DNA of 64,000 nt, from contig CP099605.1 of the NCBI GenBank assembly GCA_024372625.1, positions 930,001 through 994,000 of the forward strand, written 5' to 3'. Both the position numbers and the translations under genes were made by a program. Source of the DNA: Comamonadaceae bacterium OTU4NAUVB1 (GTDB taxonomy: Bacteria > Pseudomonadota > Gammaproteobacteria > Burkholderiales > Burkholderiaceae_C). Under the pieces are notes generated by a model. The model was not told the DNA's origin. It saw only the letters and a list, made by a program, of their open reading frames with translations, and did not search any database. Positions 1-9,355 of this stretch are shown here, piece after piece (position 1 is the first letter of the stretch; every line of letters begins with the position of its first letter).

Positions 1-924
1 CGAGGTGACCAGCACCAGCGCCATCGACGCGGCCGCCAGCAGCGCGCTGCCGCGCACCAGCGCGGCGGGTTCGAAGCGCTTGCGCAGCGCGTCGCCGCCG
101 AAGCGCGCGGCGGCCATGGCGGCCGAGAAACTGCCATAGGCCAGCGCGGCCTGCTGCTGCGGACTGCCCAGCTCCTGCTGGAGGTACAGCACGCTCCAGT
201 CGTAGATGGCGCCTTCGGCGATCAGCCCCAGCGCCGCCAGGGTGCCGAGCACGGCCAGCGCGCCGCGCGGCAGCCGGAACCCGTCCGTGCCGCCGCCGGG
301 CCCGCGTTCGGTCGCGGTGACGGCGCCCGGCAGCATCCGCGTCGTCGCCAGCGCCACGGCCACCAGCATGGCGCCGGCCACCAGCCACAGGTGGTGCTGC
401 GGCGGCAGGCCGGCGGCGATCGCGGCGCCCCCGGTGAGCGCGCCGGCCATCCCGCCCAGGCTGAACATGCCGTGCATGCCGCTCATCAGGGGCTGTCCCC
501 CGCGCATCTCCAGCTGCGCGGCCTCGGTGTTGATGGCGACGTCGAACACGCTGGTGACCAGGCCGAACAGCACCAGCAGCGCCAGCAGGCCGATCAGGCC
601 CGGCATCGCGATCAGGCCGGTCAGCAGCAGCGCGTAGACCGTGCCGCACAGGCCGCAGACGAGGCGCGCGCCGTGGCGCCCGATGACGCGGCCCGCCTGC
701 GAGATGCCCAGCAGCGCGCCGACGCCCGCGGCCAAAAGGGCCAGGCCGAGCTGGGCCTCGTCGATGCCGTAGTGCGCCTTGACGGTGGGAATGTGCACGC
801 CCCAGGTGGCGAAGATGAAGCCGGCGCAGAAGAACTGCGTGCGCGAGGCCCAGCGCGTGGCGGTGGAGGGCACCGATCGGTCGAGGGCACCACCGGCGGC
901 GGCGTTCGCGTGCTCCGTCGCCAT
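1..924 (-). CDS. MFS transporter, 3' end beyond window
   Basis: The minus strand reads open from an ATG at 924 to the window edge (308 codons, no stop). The product has alternating hydrophobic segments and short charged loops typical of a major facilitator transporter: a first helix around FFCAGFIFATWGVHIP, a cytoplasmic loop with GRVIGRHGARL resembling the MFS loop 2-3 signature, and a later GMHGMFSLGG segment. At least nine hydrophobic stretches are visible. The substrate cannot be told. The start overlaps the stop of the upstream methyltransferase by one base, so the two are probably co-transcribed. The C-terminal part lies outside the window. Confidence 0.85.
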   Translation of the reverse strand, partial: MATEHANAAAGGALDRSVPSTATRWASRTQFFCAGFIFATWGVHIPTVKAHYGIDEAQLGLALLAAGVGALLGISQAGRVIGRHGARLVCGLCGTVYALLLTGLIAMPGLIGLLALLVLFGLVTSVFDVAINTEAAQLEMRGGQPLMSGMHGMFSLGGMAGALTGGAAIAAGLPPQHHLWLVAGAMLVAVALATTRMLPGAVTATERGPGGGTDGFRLPRGALAVLGTLAALGLIAEGAIYDWSVLYLQQELGSPQQQAALAYGSFSAAMAAARFGGDALRKRFEPAALVRGSALLAAASMALVLVTS

Positions 925-1742
925 CAGCGGCCGATCGCGAAGACGGCCGGCAGGCGCGTGTCGGCGGTCTCCGGCGCGGTGGCGCGCCAGCCCCTGACCG
1001 TGTCGCTGCGCACGCTGGCGCCGGCCAGCGTCAGGCCACGCGCCACCGACAGGCGGGTGTGGTGCTGCAGCGACTGCTTGAGCGCCTGCAGCAGCGCGGC
1101 GTTGCGGTAGGGCGTCTCGATGAAGAGCTGGGTCTGTCCGGTGCGCAGCGCCAGCGCCTCCAGTTCGCGGATGCGCCCGACGCGTTCGTCGGCGTCCTGC
1201 GGCAGGTAGCCCACGAAGGCGAAATTCTGGCCGTTGAGCCCGCTCGCGGCCAAGGCCAGCAACAGCGACACCGGGCCGGTCAGCGGCACCACCTCGACGC
1301 CCAGGAGGTGCGCCGCGCGCGCCACCGAGGAGCCCGGGTCGGCCACCGCCGGCATTCCCGCCTCGCTCAGCAGGCCGATGTCGTGGCCCTGCAGCGCCGC
1401 CGCCAGCATGCCGCGAGCGTCGAACTCCCCGGCATGGTCGCCCTTCTTGTGCACCTCGCGCGGCAGCTCGTCGATGCGCTGCGACTGCAGCGGCACGGCC
1501 AGCGGCACGACGGCGTCGATGCGCTTGAGGTAGGCGCGGGCCGATTTCGCGTTCTCGCAGATCCAGTGCGTGATGCGCGCGGCCGCCTGCAGCGTGCCGA
1601 GCGGCAACGCGTCCTGCAGGGGCGACTGGGCGTCGCAGCCGAAGTCCAGCGGCGCGGGCACGAGGTACAGCCGGCCCCTGGCAGCGGCCCCTCCGGAGGC
1701 GGCCTCGCCCGGGGCGGGCGCGGGCGCGGTGGCCCCGCTCAC
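924..1742 (-). CDS. SAM-dependent methyltransferase, RsmI-like (tetrapyrrole methylase fold)
   Basis: A 272-residue protein. I chose the GTG at 1742 because it overlaps the maf stop as GTGA; the open frame continues upstream only as a shadow of maf. After a short Ala/Pro/Gly-rich leader it has LYLVPAPLDFG, then GLLSEAGMPAVADPGS and VVPLTGPVSLLLALAASG, which match the SAM-binding core of the RsmI (16S rRNA C1402 2'-O-methyltransferase) family. It is shorter and more divergent than true RsmI, and betaproteobacteria usually carry a separate rsmI. It may therefore be a paralogue with another target. It sits between maf and an MFS gene on the same strand. Confidence 0.8.
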   Translation of the reverse strand: MSGATAPAPAPGEAASGGAAARGRLYLVPAPLDFGCDAQSPLQDALPLGTLQAAARITHWICENAKSARAYLKRIDAVVPLAVPLQSQRIDELPREVHKKGDHAGEFDARGMLAAALQGHDIGLLSEAGMPAVADPGSSVARAAHLLGVEVVPLTGPVSLLLALAASGLNGQNFAFVGYLPQDADERVGRIRELEALALRTGQTQLFIETPYRNAALLQALKQSLQHHTRLSVARGLTLAGASVRSDTVRGWRATAPETADTRLPAVFAIGR

Positions 1743-2320
1743 AGCAGCTCCAGGCCGGCGGCGCGCAGCATCCGCGCCGTGCGGATGAGCGGCAGGCCGA
1801 CCAGCGCGGTGGGGTCGTCGCTGTCGATGGCGTCGAGCAGGGCGATGCCCAGGCCCTCGCTCTTGGCGCTGCCGGCGCAGTCGTAGGGCGTCTCCGCGCG
1901 CAGGTAGGTCTCGATGGCCTCGTCGCTCAGGGGTCGGAAGACCACGCGCACCGGTGCCACGTCGCTGTGGGCGAAGCCGCTGGCGGCGCACACCACCGCC
2001 ACCGCCGTCTGGAACACCAGGGTGTGCCCGCGCATGCGGCGCAGCTGGGCGGTGGCGCGGTCGTGATCGCCAGGCTTGCCCAGCGGCTCGCCGTCGAGAT
2101 CGGCCACCTGGTCGGAGCCGATCACGATCGCCTCCGGAAAGCGCGCCGCGACCGTGTTGGCCTTGGACAGGGCCAGCCGTTGCGCGAGCGCCAGGGGGGT
2201 CTCGCCAGGCAACGGGGTCTCGTCGACCTCCGGGGCCTGAACGTCGAAGGGCATGCGCAGGCGCGCGAGCAGTTCGCGGCGATAGCGCGAAGTCGAGGCG
2301 AGGATCAAAGGGCGTTGCAT
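1739..2320 (-). CDS. Maf-like nucleotide pyrophosphatase (YceF type)
   Basis: A 193-residue protein that begins LILASTSRYRRELLARL and contains the Maf signature VDETPLPGE and the catalytic-loop region IGSDQVADLDG. Maf proteins hydrolyse non-canonical or modified NTPs to NMP and PPi; the YceF branch prefers m7GTP. The substrate class is inferred from neighbourhood: in E. coli yceF sits next to yceD-rpmF-plsX-fabH, and here maf is divergent from yceD with only 38 bp between the starts. Its stop overlaps the start of the downstream methyltransferase, suggesting translational coupling. Confidence 0.92.
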   Translation of the reverse strand: MQRPLILASTSRYRRELLARLRMPFDVQAPEVDETPLPGETPLALAQRLALSKANTVAARFPEAIVIGSDQVADLDGEPLGKPGDHDRATAQLRRMRGHTLVFQTAVAVVCAASGFAHSDVAPVRVVFRPLSDEAIETYLRAETPYDCAGSAKSEGLGIALLDAIDSDDPTALVGLPLIRTARMLRAAGLELL

Positions 2321-2358
2321 GGGTCGGAATTGTGCGTGAGCCGTTTAGACTGGCCGTG

Positions 2359-2943
2359 ATGAAAAGAGATGCCGCACCCGCCAGACTCGATGTGATCGAT
2401 TTCGCCAGCACCGCCGCGACGCTCGCGGGCGAAGAACCCGTGAGCGGTTTTCCGCGCGTGGCCGCCGAGCTGGCGGGCGCCGCGGAAACGGCACCGTCGG
2501 CGCCGGGGGCCACCGGCGCACCCGACGCGCCATCGGTCCGGTGGACCGCCACCGGGGCGCGCCGCGCGGGCGCGAGCGGTGCCGTCGAGCCCTGGCTCCA
2601 TCTGCAGGCCGACGCGGTGGTGCCGCTGATCTGCCAGCGCTGCCTCGCGCCGGTCGACACCGCGCTGCAGGTCGATCGGTGGTTCCGTTTCGCGCCCGAC
2701 GAAGCCACGGCGGCGGTCGAGGACGAGCTCGCCGACGAGGATGTGCTCGTGGCCGCGCGCGACTTCGCGCTCCGTGAGCTGATCGAGGACGAGTTGCTGA
2801 TGGAGATTCCCTTCACCCCACGGCACGACGTGTGCCCGCAGCCGGTGCGGCTGACCGCGTCCGACGAGGCATTCGACGAAGGGGAGGGCGAGCGTGCCAA
2901 TCCTTTCGCGGTGCTGGGCAGCCTGCGCCCGCGCAAGTCCTGA
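2359..2943 (+). CDS. yceD: YceD family 23S rRNA accumulation protein (DUF177)
   Basis: A 194-residue protein. I chose the ATG at 2359 because upstream codons lie inside the divergent maf gene. The family signature is visible: ICQRCLAP (CxxC motif) at about residues 93-100, then an acidic segment DELADEDVLV and LIEDELLMEIPFTPRHD. YceD/DUF177 is required for normal 23S rRNA levels in several bacteria and for plastids. The gene almost always precedes rpmF, as it does here. An Ala/Pro/Gly-rich stretch at about residues 45-60 is longer than in E. coli YceD and may be a lineage insertion. Confidence 0.92.
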   Translation: MKRDAAPARLDVIDFASTAATLAGEEPVSGFPRVAAELAGAAETAPSAPGATGAPDAPSVRWTATGARRAGASGAVEPWLHLQADAVVPLICQRCLAPVDTALQVDRWFRFAPDEATAAVEDELADEDVLVAARDFALRELIEDELLMEIPFTPRHDVCPQPVRLTASDEAFDEGEGERANPFAVLGSLRPRKS

Positions 2944-2967
2944 GTGGCATCGACGCCGGCGTCGCGC

Positions 2968-2973
2968 TATAAT
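2968..2973 (+). promoter_or_regulatory. candidate -10 element for rpmF-plsX-fab
   Basis: A perfect TATAAT lies 24 bases after the yceD stop and about 98 bases before rpmF. No good -35 hexamer is visible at 16-18 bases, so this is a moderate candidate for a promoter feeding rpmF and the fab genes. The long leader would leave room for L32 autoregulation, but I see no defined structure in it. Confidence 0.4.
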
Positions 2974-3070
2974 CGCAGGCTTCGCGCGCGCCGCTGACGG
3001 CGTCTGACTCAGTGTCCGGCGTTTCGCAGTCCCGCAGCCCACCCACCTCACCGTACATTCAGGAGCCTCC

Positions 3071-3253
3071 ATGGCCGTCCAACAAAACAAGAAGTCGCCC
3101 TCCAAGCGCGGCATGCACCGTTCCCACAATGCGCTGGACGTGCCCGGCATCGCCGTGGAGCCGACCACCGGCGAGATCCACCTGCGCCATCACATCAGCC
3201 CGACCGGTTTCTACCGCGGCCGCAAGGTCCTGAAGACCAAGTCCGAATCCTGA
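3071..3253 (+). CDS. rpmF: 50S ribosomal protein L32
   Basis: A 60-residue basic protein, the usual L32 length. It begins [20 protein letters not shown], the conserved L32 N-terminus, followed by the [15 protein letters not shown] block. It is the C-minus type: the zinc-ribbon cysteines of some L32 proteins are absent, as in many proteobacteria. It lies between yceD and plsX, the standard arrangement that links ribosome and membrane-lipid synthesis. The start is preceded by AGGAG with good spacing. A factor-independent terminator follows directly. Confidence 0.98.
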   Translation: MAVQQNKKSPSKRGMHRSHNALDVPGIAVEPTTGEIHLRHHISPTGFYRGRKVLKTKSES

Positions 3254-3270
3254 TCACTTGATTCAAGGCC

Positions 3271-3311
3271 AAGGCCCGAAGCTACCTCTGCCGTAGCGTC
3301 GGGCCTTTGTT
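3271..3311 (+). terminator. intrinsic terminator or attenuator between rpmF and plsX
   Basis: A nine-base stem (AAGGCCCGA at 3271-3279 with TCGGGCCTT at 3299-3307) encloses an inner stem (GCTAC/GTAGC) and is followed by TGTTTT. This is a strong factor-independent terminator. It ends only a few bases before the plsX start codon, so it should limit read-through from rpmF into plsX-fabH and could act as an attenuator. Confidence 0.8.
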
Positions 3312-3314
3312 TTG

Positions 3315-4421
3315 ATGGTCGTCGCCTCCAACCCCGCTTCCGTACCGCCCGCGATCACGCTTGCCGTGGATTGCATGGGTGGCGATCACGGGCCGCGCAT
3401 CACGCTGGCGGCCTGTCGCGCCTTCCTCGACCGCCATCCCGAGGCCTCGCTCCTGCTGGTCGGCCTGCCCGCCGTGCTGCAGGGTCTGGTGCATCCGCGC
3501 GCCCGCATCGTGGCGGCGACCGAGGTGGTCGGCATGGACGATCCCCTGGAAGTCGCACTGCGCCGGAAGAAGGACTCCTCGATGCGGGTCGCCATCCAGC
3601 AGGTCAAGGATGGCGCGGCGCAGGCGGCGGTGTCGGCCGGCAACACCGGTGCGCTCATGGCGATCGCGCGTTACCTCCTCAAGACCATGGACGGCATCGA
3701 CCGGCCGGCCATCGCGCCCCAGTTGCCCAATCGCAAGGGCGGCGCCACGACGGTGCTCGACCTGGGTGCCAATGTCGACTGCGACGCCGAGGACCTGCTG
3801 CAGTTCGCGGTGCTGGGCTCCGCGCTGGTCTCCGCGCTCACTGGCAACGAGTCGCCCACGGTCGGACTCCTGAACGTCGGCGAGGAGGCCATCAAGGGCA
3901 GCGAGACGATCAAGAAGGCAAGTCTGCTGCTGCGCGCCGCCGCCAATTCGCAGGACCTGAACTTCTACGGAAATGTCGAAGGCAACGACATCTTCAAGGG
4001 CACGACGGACATCGTGGTGTGTGACGGCTTCGTCGGCAACATCACGCTCAAGGCGACCGAAGGCGTGGCGTCTATGATCGTGGAGTTCCTGCGCTTCGAG
4101 TATTCCAACGGGCTGTTCAGCAAGTTCGCCGCGCTGGTGTCCTATCCGGTCCTGAAATCGCTGAAGCGGCGGCTCGACCACCGCCGATACAACGGCGCCG
4201 CGCTGCTGGGCCTGCGCGGACTGGTTTTCAAGAGCCATGGTTCGGCCGACGAGGTGGCGTTCGGCTACGCGCTCGATCGCGCTTATGATGCCGCCCGCAA
4301 CAACCTGCTCGAGCGCGTGCGCTCCCGCATCGCCCGAGCCGCTCCCCTGCTCGCACGCACCCAGCCTGCAACCCCGGGGGCGTCGACCGAAGTCACCGCA
4401 TCCGCCGCATTGCACGCTTGA
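3315..4421 (+). CDS. plsX: phosphate acyltransferase PlsX
   Basis: A 368-residue protein that makes acyl-phosphate from acyl-ACP for PlsY in phospholipid synthesis. The core begins [14 protein letters not shown], the PlsX signature, and continues with [22 protein letters not shown] and [15 protein letters not shown], all typical. The ATG at 3315 gives a slightly long N-terminus ([13 protein letters not shown]) and has no clear ribosome binding site because the preceding terminator hairpin occupies that space; no better in-frame start precedes the conserved core. The stop overlaps the fabH ATG (TGATG), so plsX and fabH are probably translationally coupled. Confidence 0.96.
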   Translation: MVVASNPASVPPAITLAVDCMGGDHGPRITLAACRAFLDRHPEASLLLVGLPAVLQGLVHPRARIVAATEVVGMDDPLEVALRRKKDSSMRVAIQQVKDGAAQAAVSAGNTGALMAIARYLLKTMDGIDRPAIAPQLPNRKGGATTVLDLGANVDCDAEDLLQFAVLGSALVSALTGNESPTVGLLNVGEEAIKGSETIKKASLLLRAAANSQDLNFYGNVEGNDIFKGTTDIVVCDGFVGNITLKATEGVASMIVEFLRFEYSNGLFSKFAALVSYPVLKSLKRRLDHRRYNGAALLGLRGLVFKSHGSADEVAFGYALDRAYDAARNNLLERVRSRIARAAPLLARTQPATPGASTEVTASAALHA

Positions 4422-5398
4422 TGACCTCCTTCTCCCGCATCACCGGTACCGGCAGTTACCTGCCGCCTCGCTGCCTCAGCAACGACGATCTGGCCCGCGA
4501 ACTCGCCGAGCGTGGCGTCGAGACGTCGGATCAGTGGATCGTGGAGCGCACCGGCATCCGCGCGCGTCATTTCGCCGCGCCGGACGTGGCCAGCAGCGAC
4601 CTGGGCCTCGAAGCCGCCCGGCGCGCGCTCGAGGCAGCGGGTCGAACGGCCGAGGACGTCGACCTGATCATCGTCGCCACCTCGACGCCGGACATGGTGT
4701 TTCCCTCGACGGCCGCGATCCTGCAGCACAAGCTGGGAATCGCGGGCTGCGCGGCCTTCGACGTGCAGGCGGTCTGCAGCGGGTTCATCTATGCGCTGAC
4801 CGTGGCCGACGCGCTGATCAAGACCGGCACTGCCCGCTGTGCCCTGGTGATCGGCGCCGAGGTGTTTTCCCGCATCCTGGACTTCGACGACCGCACCACC
4901 TGCGTGCTGTTCGGCGACGGCGCCGGTGCCGTGGTGCTCGAGGCCAGCGAGCGGCCCGGCATCCTGGCGAGCGACCTGCATGCCGATGGCAGGCATGTCG
5001 GCATCCTGTGCGTGCCGGGGCAGGTCGCCGGCGGCGAGGTGGTGGGCACGCCGCTGCTGCGCATGGACGGCCAGGCCGTCTTCAAGCTGGCCGTGCGCGT
5101 CCTCGAGGAAGCGGCGCGCGCCACGCTCGCCAAGGCCGGAAAGACACCCGAGGACATCGACTGGCTGATCCCGCACCAGGCCAACCTCCGCATCATGCAG
5201 GGCACGGCCCGCAAGCTGCGATTGCCGCTGGAAAAGCTCGTCGTGACCGTGCACGATCACGGCAACACGTCGGCCGCCTCCATTCCGCTCGCGCTCGACG
5301 TCGCGGTGCGTGGCAGTCAGGTGAAGCCCGGCGACACCGTGATGCTCGAAGGCGTGGGCGGGGGTTTCACCTGGGGTGCCGTCCTCCTGAATCTTTAG
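4421..5398 (+). CDS. fabH: 3-oxoacyl-ACP synthase III (KAS III)
   Basis: A 325-residue condensing enzyme that joins acetyl-CoA and malonyl-ACP to start fatty acid synthesis. The catalytic triad is visible: Cys in [10 protein letters not shown] (about residue 115), His in [10 protein letters not shown] and Asn in [14 protein letters not shown]. The glycine-rich C-terminus [13 protein letters not shown] is also typical. The ATG at 4421 is used because it overlaps the plsX stop by one base and leads straight into the conserved ITGTGSYLP. It is followed after 70 bases by fabD in the usual order. Confidence 0.97.
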   Translation: MTSFSRITGTGSYLPPRCLSNDDLARELAERGVETSDQWIVERTGIRARHFAAPDVASSDLGLEAARRALEAAGRTAEDVDLIIVATSTPDMVFPSTAAILQHKLGIAGCAAFDVQAVCSGFIYALTVADALIKTGTARCALVIGAEVFSRILDFDDRTTCVLFGDGAGAVVLEASERPGILASDLHADGRHVGILCVPGQVAGGEVVGTPLLRMDGQAVFKLAVRVLEEAARATLAKAGKTPEDIDWLIPHQANLRIMQGTARKLRLPLEKLVVTVHDHGNTSAASIPLALDVAVRGSQVKPGDTVMLEGVGGGFTWGAVLLNL

Positions 5399-5468
5399 GC
5401 TCGTCCCGTCCACGGTCGCCGACCTTCGGTCCGCGCCTCGATGATCGACCCTCACACAACGAGACACG

Positions 5469-6425
5469 ATGAACTCCTTCGCTTTCGTATTTCCCGGCCA
5501 GGGTTCCCAGGCCGTCGGCATGCTCGACGCATGGTCCGGTCACCCGGTGATCGCCGAGACGCTGGACGAGGCATCCGAGGCGCTCGGCGAGGATGTGGGC
5601 GCCCTGATCCAGCAGGGTCCGAAGGAGGCGCTCGCACTCACGACCAACACGCAGCCGGTCATGCTGGTCGCCGGCGTGGCCGCGTGGCGTGCCTGGCTGG
5701 CCGAAGGTGGTCGCCAGCCGTCGGTCGTGGCGGGGCATTCGCTGGGCGAATATTCGGCGCTCGTGGCGGCCGGTGCACTCACGCTGGCGCAGGCTGCGCC
5801 GCTGGTCCGCTTTCGTGCCCAGGCGATGCAGCAGGCGGTGCCGGTCGGTGTCGGCGCCATGGCCGCCGTGCTCGGCATGGACGCTGCCCGTGTCATCGTC
5901 GGCTGTGCCGAGGCGACCGCCTCCTTCGACATCGGCAGTGGCGAGGTGGTGGAGGCCGTGAACTTCAACGATCCGATGCAGACCGTCATTGCCGGCAGCA
6001 AGGCCGCGGTCGACAAGGCGTGCGAGATCGTGAAGACGGGGGGTGCGAAGCGCGCGCTGTTGCTGCCGGTGTCGGCGCCGTTCCATTCGAGCCTGATGCG
6101 GCCGGCCGCCGAGGCGCTGCGCGAGCGCCTGGCGTCGGTGCGGATCGAGACGCCGCGAATTCCCGTGATCAACAACATCGACGTGGCCGTCGAGACCGAT
6201 GCGGGCCGCATCCGCGACGCGCTGGTGCGGCAGGCGGCGGGCCCGGTGCGCTGGGTCGAGACGGTACAGGCGCTGCAAGCACGCGGCGTGGACGCCATCG
6301 TGGAGTGCGGACCGGGCCGCGTGCTCGCCGGCATGGCCAAACGAATCGCGCCGGACCTGCCCTCGGCGGCTCTCTACGATCCGGCGTCGCTCGCGCAGAC
6401 CCGCCAACTCCTGACGACTTCATGA
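5469..6425 (+). CDS. fabD: malonyl-CoA:ACP transacylase
   Basis: A 318-residue enzyme that transfers malonyl from CoA to acyl carrier protein, feeding FabH and FabF. It starts FAFVFPGQGSQAVGM, the family N-terminus. The nucleophile motif is GHSLGEYSAL (Ser at about residue 92), and the catalytic His lies in VSAPFHSSLM. The stop overlaps the fabG start as ATGA. Length and motifs are canonical and nothing appears damaged. Confidence 0.97.
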   Translation: MNSFAFVFPGQGSQAVGMLDAWSGHPVIAETLDEASEALGEDVGALIQQGPKEALALTTNTQPVMLVAGVAAWRAWLAEGGRQPSVVAGHSLGEYSALVAAGALTLAQAAPLVRFRAQAMQQAVPVGVGAMAAVLGMDAARVIVGCAEATASFDIGSGEVVEAVNFNDPMQTVIAGSKAAVDKACEIVKTGGAKRALLLPVSAPFHSSLMRPAAEALRERLASVRIETPRIPVINNIDVAVETDAGRIRDALVRQAAGPVRWVETVQALQARGVDAIVECGPGRVLAGMAKRIAPDLPSAALYDPASLAQTRQLLTTS

Positions 6426-7168
6426 CCCATCCCAAATTCGAAGGACAGATCGCACTGGTCACCGGTGCATCGCGCGGCATCGGCGCGGCCATCGCCCTGG
6501 AACTCGCGCAGCGCGGCCTGGTGGTGATCGGCACCGGCACCAGCACCGAGAGCGCCCAGAAGATCACCGCCGCGCTCGGCGCGTTCGGAGGCCAGGGCCG
6601 TCCCCTGGACGTCAACGACGGCGCGGCACTCGACGCATTGGTCGACGACATCGTCAAGACCCGTGGCGGTCTGCATGTCGTGGTGAACAACGCCGGAATC
6701 ACCCGCGACATGCTGGCCATGCGCCTGAAGGACGACGACTGGGACGCCGTGCTCGACACCAACCTGAAAGCCGTGTTCCGCGTCTCGCGCGCGGCGATAC
6801 GTCCGATGATGAAGCAACGCTACGGTCGCATCATCAGCATCACCAGCGTGGTCGGCGCGGCCGGCAACGCGGGTCAGGCCAACTACGCCGCGGCCAAGGC
6901 CGGTGTCGCGGGCATGACGCGCGCGCTGGCGCGCGAACTCGGCAGCCGCAACATCACCGTCAACTGCGTCGCGCCGGGCTTCATCGAGACCGACATGACC
7001 TCGCGGCTGCCCGAAGCGCAGCAGCAGGCACTGCTTGCCCAGATCCCGTTGGGCCATCTGGGCAAGCCGGCCGACGTCGCGCACGCCGTCGCCTACCTCG
7101 CATCGCCGCAAGCTTCCTACGTGACGGGGCAGGAATTGCACGTCAATGGCGGCATGCACATGCAGTAG
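6422..7168 (+). CDS. fabG: 3-oxoacyl-ACP reductase
   Basis: A 248-residue short-chain dehydrogenase that reduces 3-oxoacyl-ACP with NADPH. The start ATG at 6422 overlaps the fabD stop (ATGA). It shows the TGASRGIG cofactor loop, NNAGITRD, the catalytic Ser (SITSVVG), the YAAAKAG Tyr/Lys pair and the terminal GQELHVNGGMHM, all hallmarks of FabG. The position between fabD and acpP confirms the assignment over other SDRs. Confidence 0.97.
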   Translation: MTHPKFEGQIALVTGASRGIGAAIALELAQRGLVVIGTGTSTESAQKITAALGAFGGQGRPLDVNDGAALDALVDDIVKTRGGLHVVVNNAGITRDMLAMRLKDDDWDAVLDTNLKAVFRVSRAAIRPMMKQRYGRIISITSVVGAAGNAGQANYAAAKAGVAGMTRALARELGSRNITVNCVAPGFIETDMTSRLPEAQQQALLAQIPLGHLGKPADVAHAVAYLASPQASYVTGQELHVNGGMHMQ

Positions 7169-7507
<339 letters not shown>

Positions 7508-7605
7508 TTGGCCGTCCACCGCTTGATGGGCGCGCGACGCGGGATCGCGGTCCACGCCCGTCGAAGGCCCGTGATGGCGGTGTTGTTCCAGAAAGGTTTG
7601 CCGGC

Positions 7606-8850
7606 ATGACCAAACGCCGCGTTGTCGTGACCGGACTCGGTTGCATCGCTCCCGTCGGAAACACGGTGGCCGAATGCTGGGACCATCTGTTGGCCGGCCA
7701 GTCGGGCATCGACACGATCCGTTCGTTCGACGCCAGTGCCTTCGCCTGCAAGTTCGCGGGCGAGGTCAAGGGCTTCGACGTCACCCAATACATCTCCGAG
7801 AAGGAAGCGCGTCACATGGACCGCTTCATCCATCTCGGAATGGCCGCTGCCATGCAAGCCGTGCAGGACAGTGGTCTGAAGACCAACGACGCGCTTTCCC
7901 CCGACGAGGCGGCGCGCATCGGTTGCAACATCGGTTCGGGCATCGGCGGCTTGCCGATGATCGAGCAGACGCGCGACGAACTGGTCAATCGTGGCCCCCG
8001 TCGCGTCTCGCCATTCTTCGTGCCGGCTTCGATCATCAACATGATCTCGGGCCACGTCTCGATCAAGTATGGCTTCGAGGGCCCCAACGTCGCGGTCGTC
8101 ACGGCCTGCACCACCGGACTGCATGCCATCGGCCTGTCGGCCCGGATGATCGAATACGGCGATGCCGACGTGATGGTCGCCGGCGGCGCCGAGTCCACCG
8201 TCTCGCCGCTGGGCATCGGCGGTTTCGCTGCCGCGCGGGCCTTGTCCACGCGCAACGACGATCCCCGGACCGCTTCCCGGCCGTGGGACAAGGACCGTGA
8301 CGGTTTTGTTCTCGGCGAAGGTGCGGGCGTGGTGGTGCTCGAGGAGTACGAGCACGCACGGGCGCGCGGGGCCAAGATCTACGCCGAGGTGGCGGGTTTC
8401 GGCATGAGCGCGGACGCCTACCACATGACCGCACCCAACGTCGATGGTCCGCGCCGTTCGATGGCCGCCGCGCTGAAGAACGCCGGTGTCAATGCGGACC
8501 AGGTCCAGTACCTCAACGCGCATGGCACCTCGACGCCGCTGGGTGACCTGAACGAGACCAATGCGATCAAGAACGCGTTCGGCGACCATGCCCGCGAGCT
8601 GGTCGTGAATTCGACCAAATCGATGACGGGCCACCTCCTGGGCGGCGCGGGAGGCATCGAATCGGTGTTCACGGTCCTCGCGCTGCACCACCAGAAAAGT
8701 CCACCGACGATCAACATCTTCAATCAGGATCCCGAGTGCGATCTTGATTACTGTGCCAACGAGGCGAGGGATCTCCCCATCGATGTCGCGGTGAAGAACA
8801 ATTTCGGGTTCGGCGGCACCAACGGAACCCTGGTGTTCAAGCGCGTTTGA
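7606..8850 (+). CDS. fabF: 3-oxoacyl-ACP synthase II (KAS II)
   Basis: A 414-residue elongating condensing enzyme. The Cys-His-His triad is present: [10 protein letters not shown] (Cys about residue 165), [14 protein letters not shown] and [15 protein letters not shown]. The start [15 protein letters not shown] and the end [14 protein letters not shown] are canonical. It lies 98 bp after acpP, completing the plsX-fabHDG-acpP-fabF block that supplies acyl chains for phospholipids. There is no obvious terminator after it; the next gene starts 19 bases on. Confidence 0.97.
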   Translation: MTKRRVVVTGLGCIAPVGNTVAECWDHLLAGQSGIDTIRSFDASAFACKFAGEVKGFDVTQYISEKEARHMDRFIHLGMAAAMQAVQDSGLKTNDALSPDEAARIGCNIGSGIGGLPMIEQTRDELVNRGPRRVSPFFVPASIINMISGHVSIKYGFEGPNVAVVTACTTGLHAIGLSARMIEYGDADVMVAGGAESTVSPLGIGGFAAARALSTRNDDPRTASRPWDKDRDGFVLGEGAGVVVLEEYEHARARGAKIYAEVAGFGMSADAYHMTAPNVDGPRRSMAAALKNAGVNADQVQYLNAHGTSTPLGDLNETNAIKNAFGDHARELVVNSTKSMTGHLLGGAGGIESVFTVLALHHQKSPPTINIFNQDPECDLDYCANEARDLPIDVAVKNNFGFGGTNGTLVFKRV

Positions 8851-8868
8851 ATCCATTGCCGTCTTTCG

Positions 8869-9348
8869 ATGCATAGCCCGCCGTCGGTCTGTTATCCGGT
8901 CGGGCGATCACGAACCGCCGATCGTCTGATGGGACTGGGCTGGCTGTCGGGCGCTGCCTGCGCCGCTGGCGCCGCGTTCGCACCCGGTCTGTCGGGCGTG
9001 GCGGACTGGCGCGCATGGGCACCGTGTGCACTGGCGGCGCTGGCCGGTCTGGCGTCGTGGCATTTCCGCTGGCGATCGTCGAAGGGCCAACTCGTGCTCG
9101 ACGGCGGCCAGTGGTCCTGGCAGTCCGAAGCCGGCACTGCCTCCCAGATCGATTGCCCCCGGACATGCCTGGATCTGCAAGGAACCATGCTCCTGCACCT
9201 GTGCACGCCCGGACGGTCCGATCGCTGGCTGTGGGTCGATCGCGACGCCATGCCATCGTGTTGGAGCGACCTGCGTCGCGCGCTCTGCGCGGGCAGGGAA
9301 GCCCAGGCTGAAGCTTTCACGACGTCGGGTGACCGGGTGACGGGGTGA
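8869..9348 (+). CDS. small membrane protein, possibly YgfX-like
   Basis: A 159-residue protein I cannot name firmly. Two hydrophobic segments (about residues 22-40 and 50-64) are followed by a charged hairpin and a soluble C-terminal half with LVLDGGQWSWQSEAG, LDLQGTMLLHL, RWLWVDRDAMP and WSDLRRAL. That pattern (two membrane helices, then a W-rich beta domain ending in a W..LRRAL helix) resembles the YgfX/CptA-like family, but similarity is only by eye. It sits between fabF and rpoE with 7 bases to the rpoE start, so it may be co-transcribed with the sigma-E module. Confidence 0.55.
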   Translation: MHSPPSVCYPVGRSRTADRLMGLGWLSGAACAAGAAFAPGLSGVADWRAWAPCALAALAGLASWHFRWRSSKGQLVLDGGQWSWQSEAGTASQIDCPRTCLDLQGTMLLHLCTPGRSDRWLWVDRDAMPSCWSDLRRALCAGREAQAEAFTTSGDRVTG

Positions 9349-9355
9349 CCGCGAC

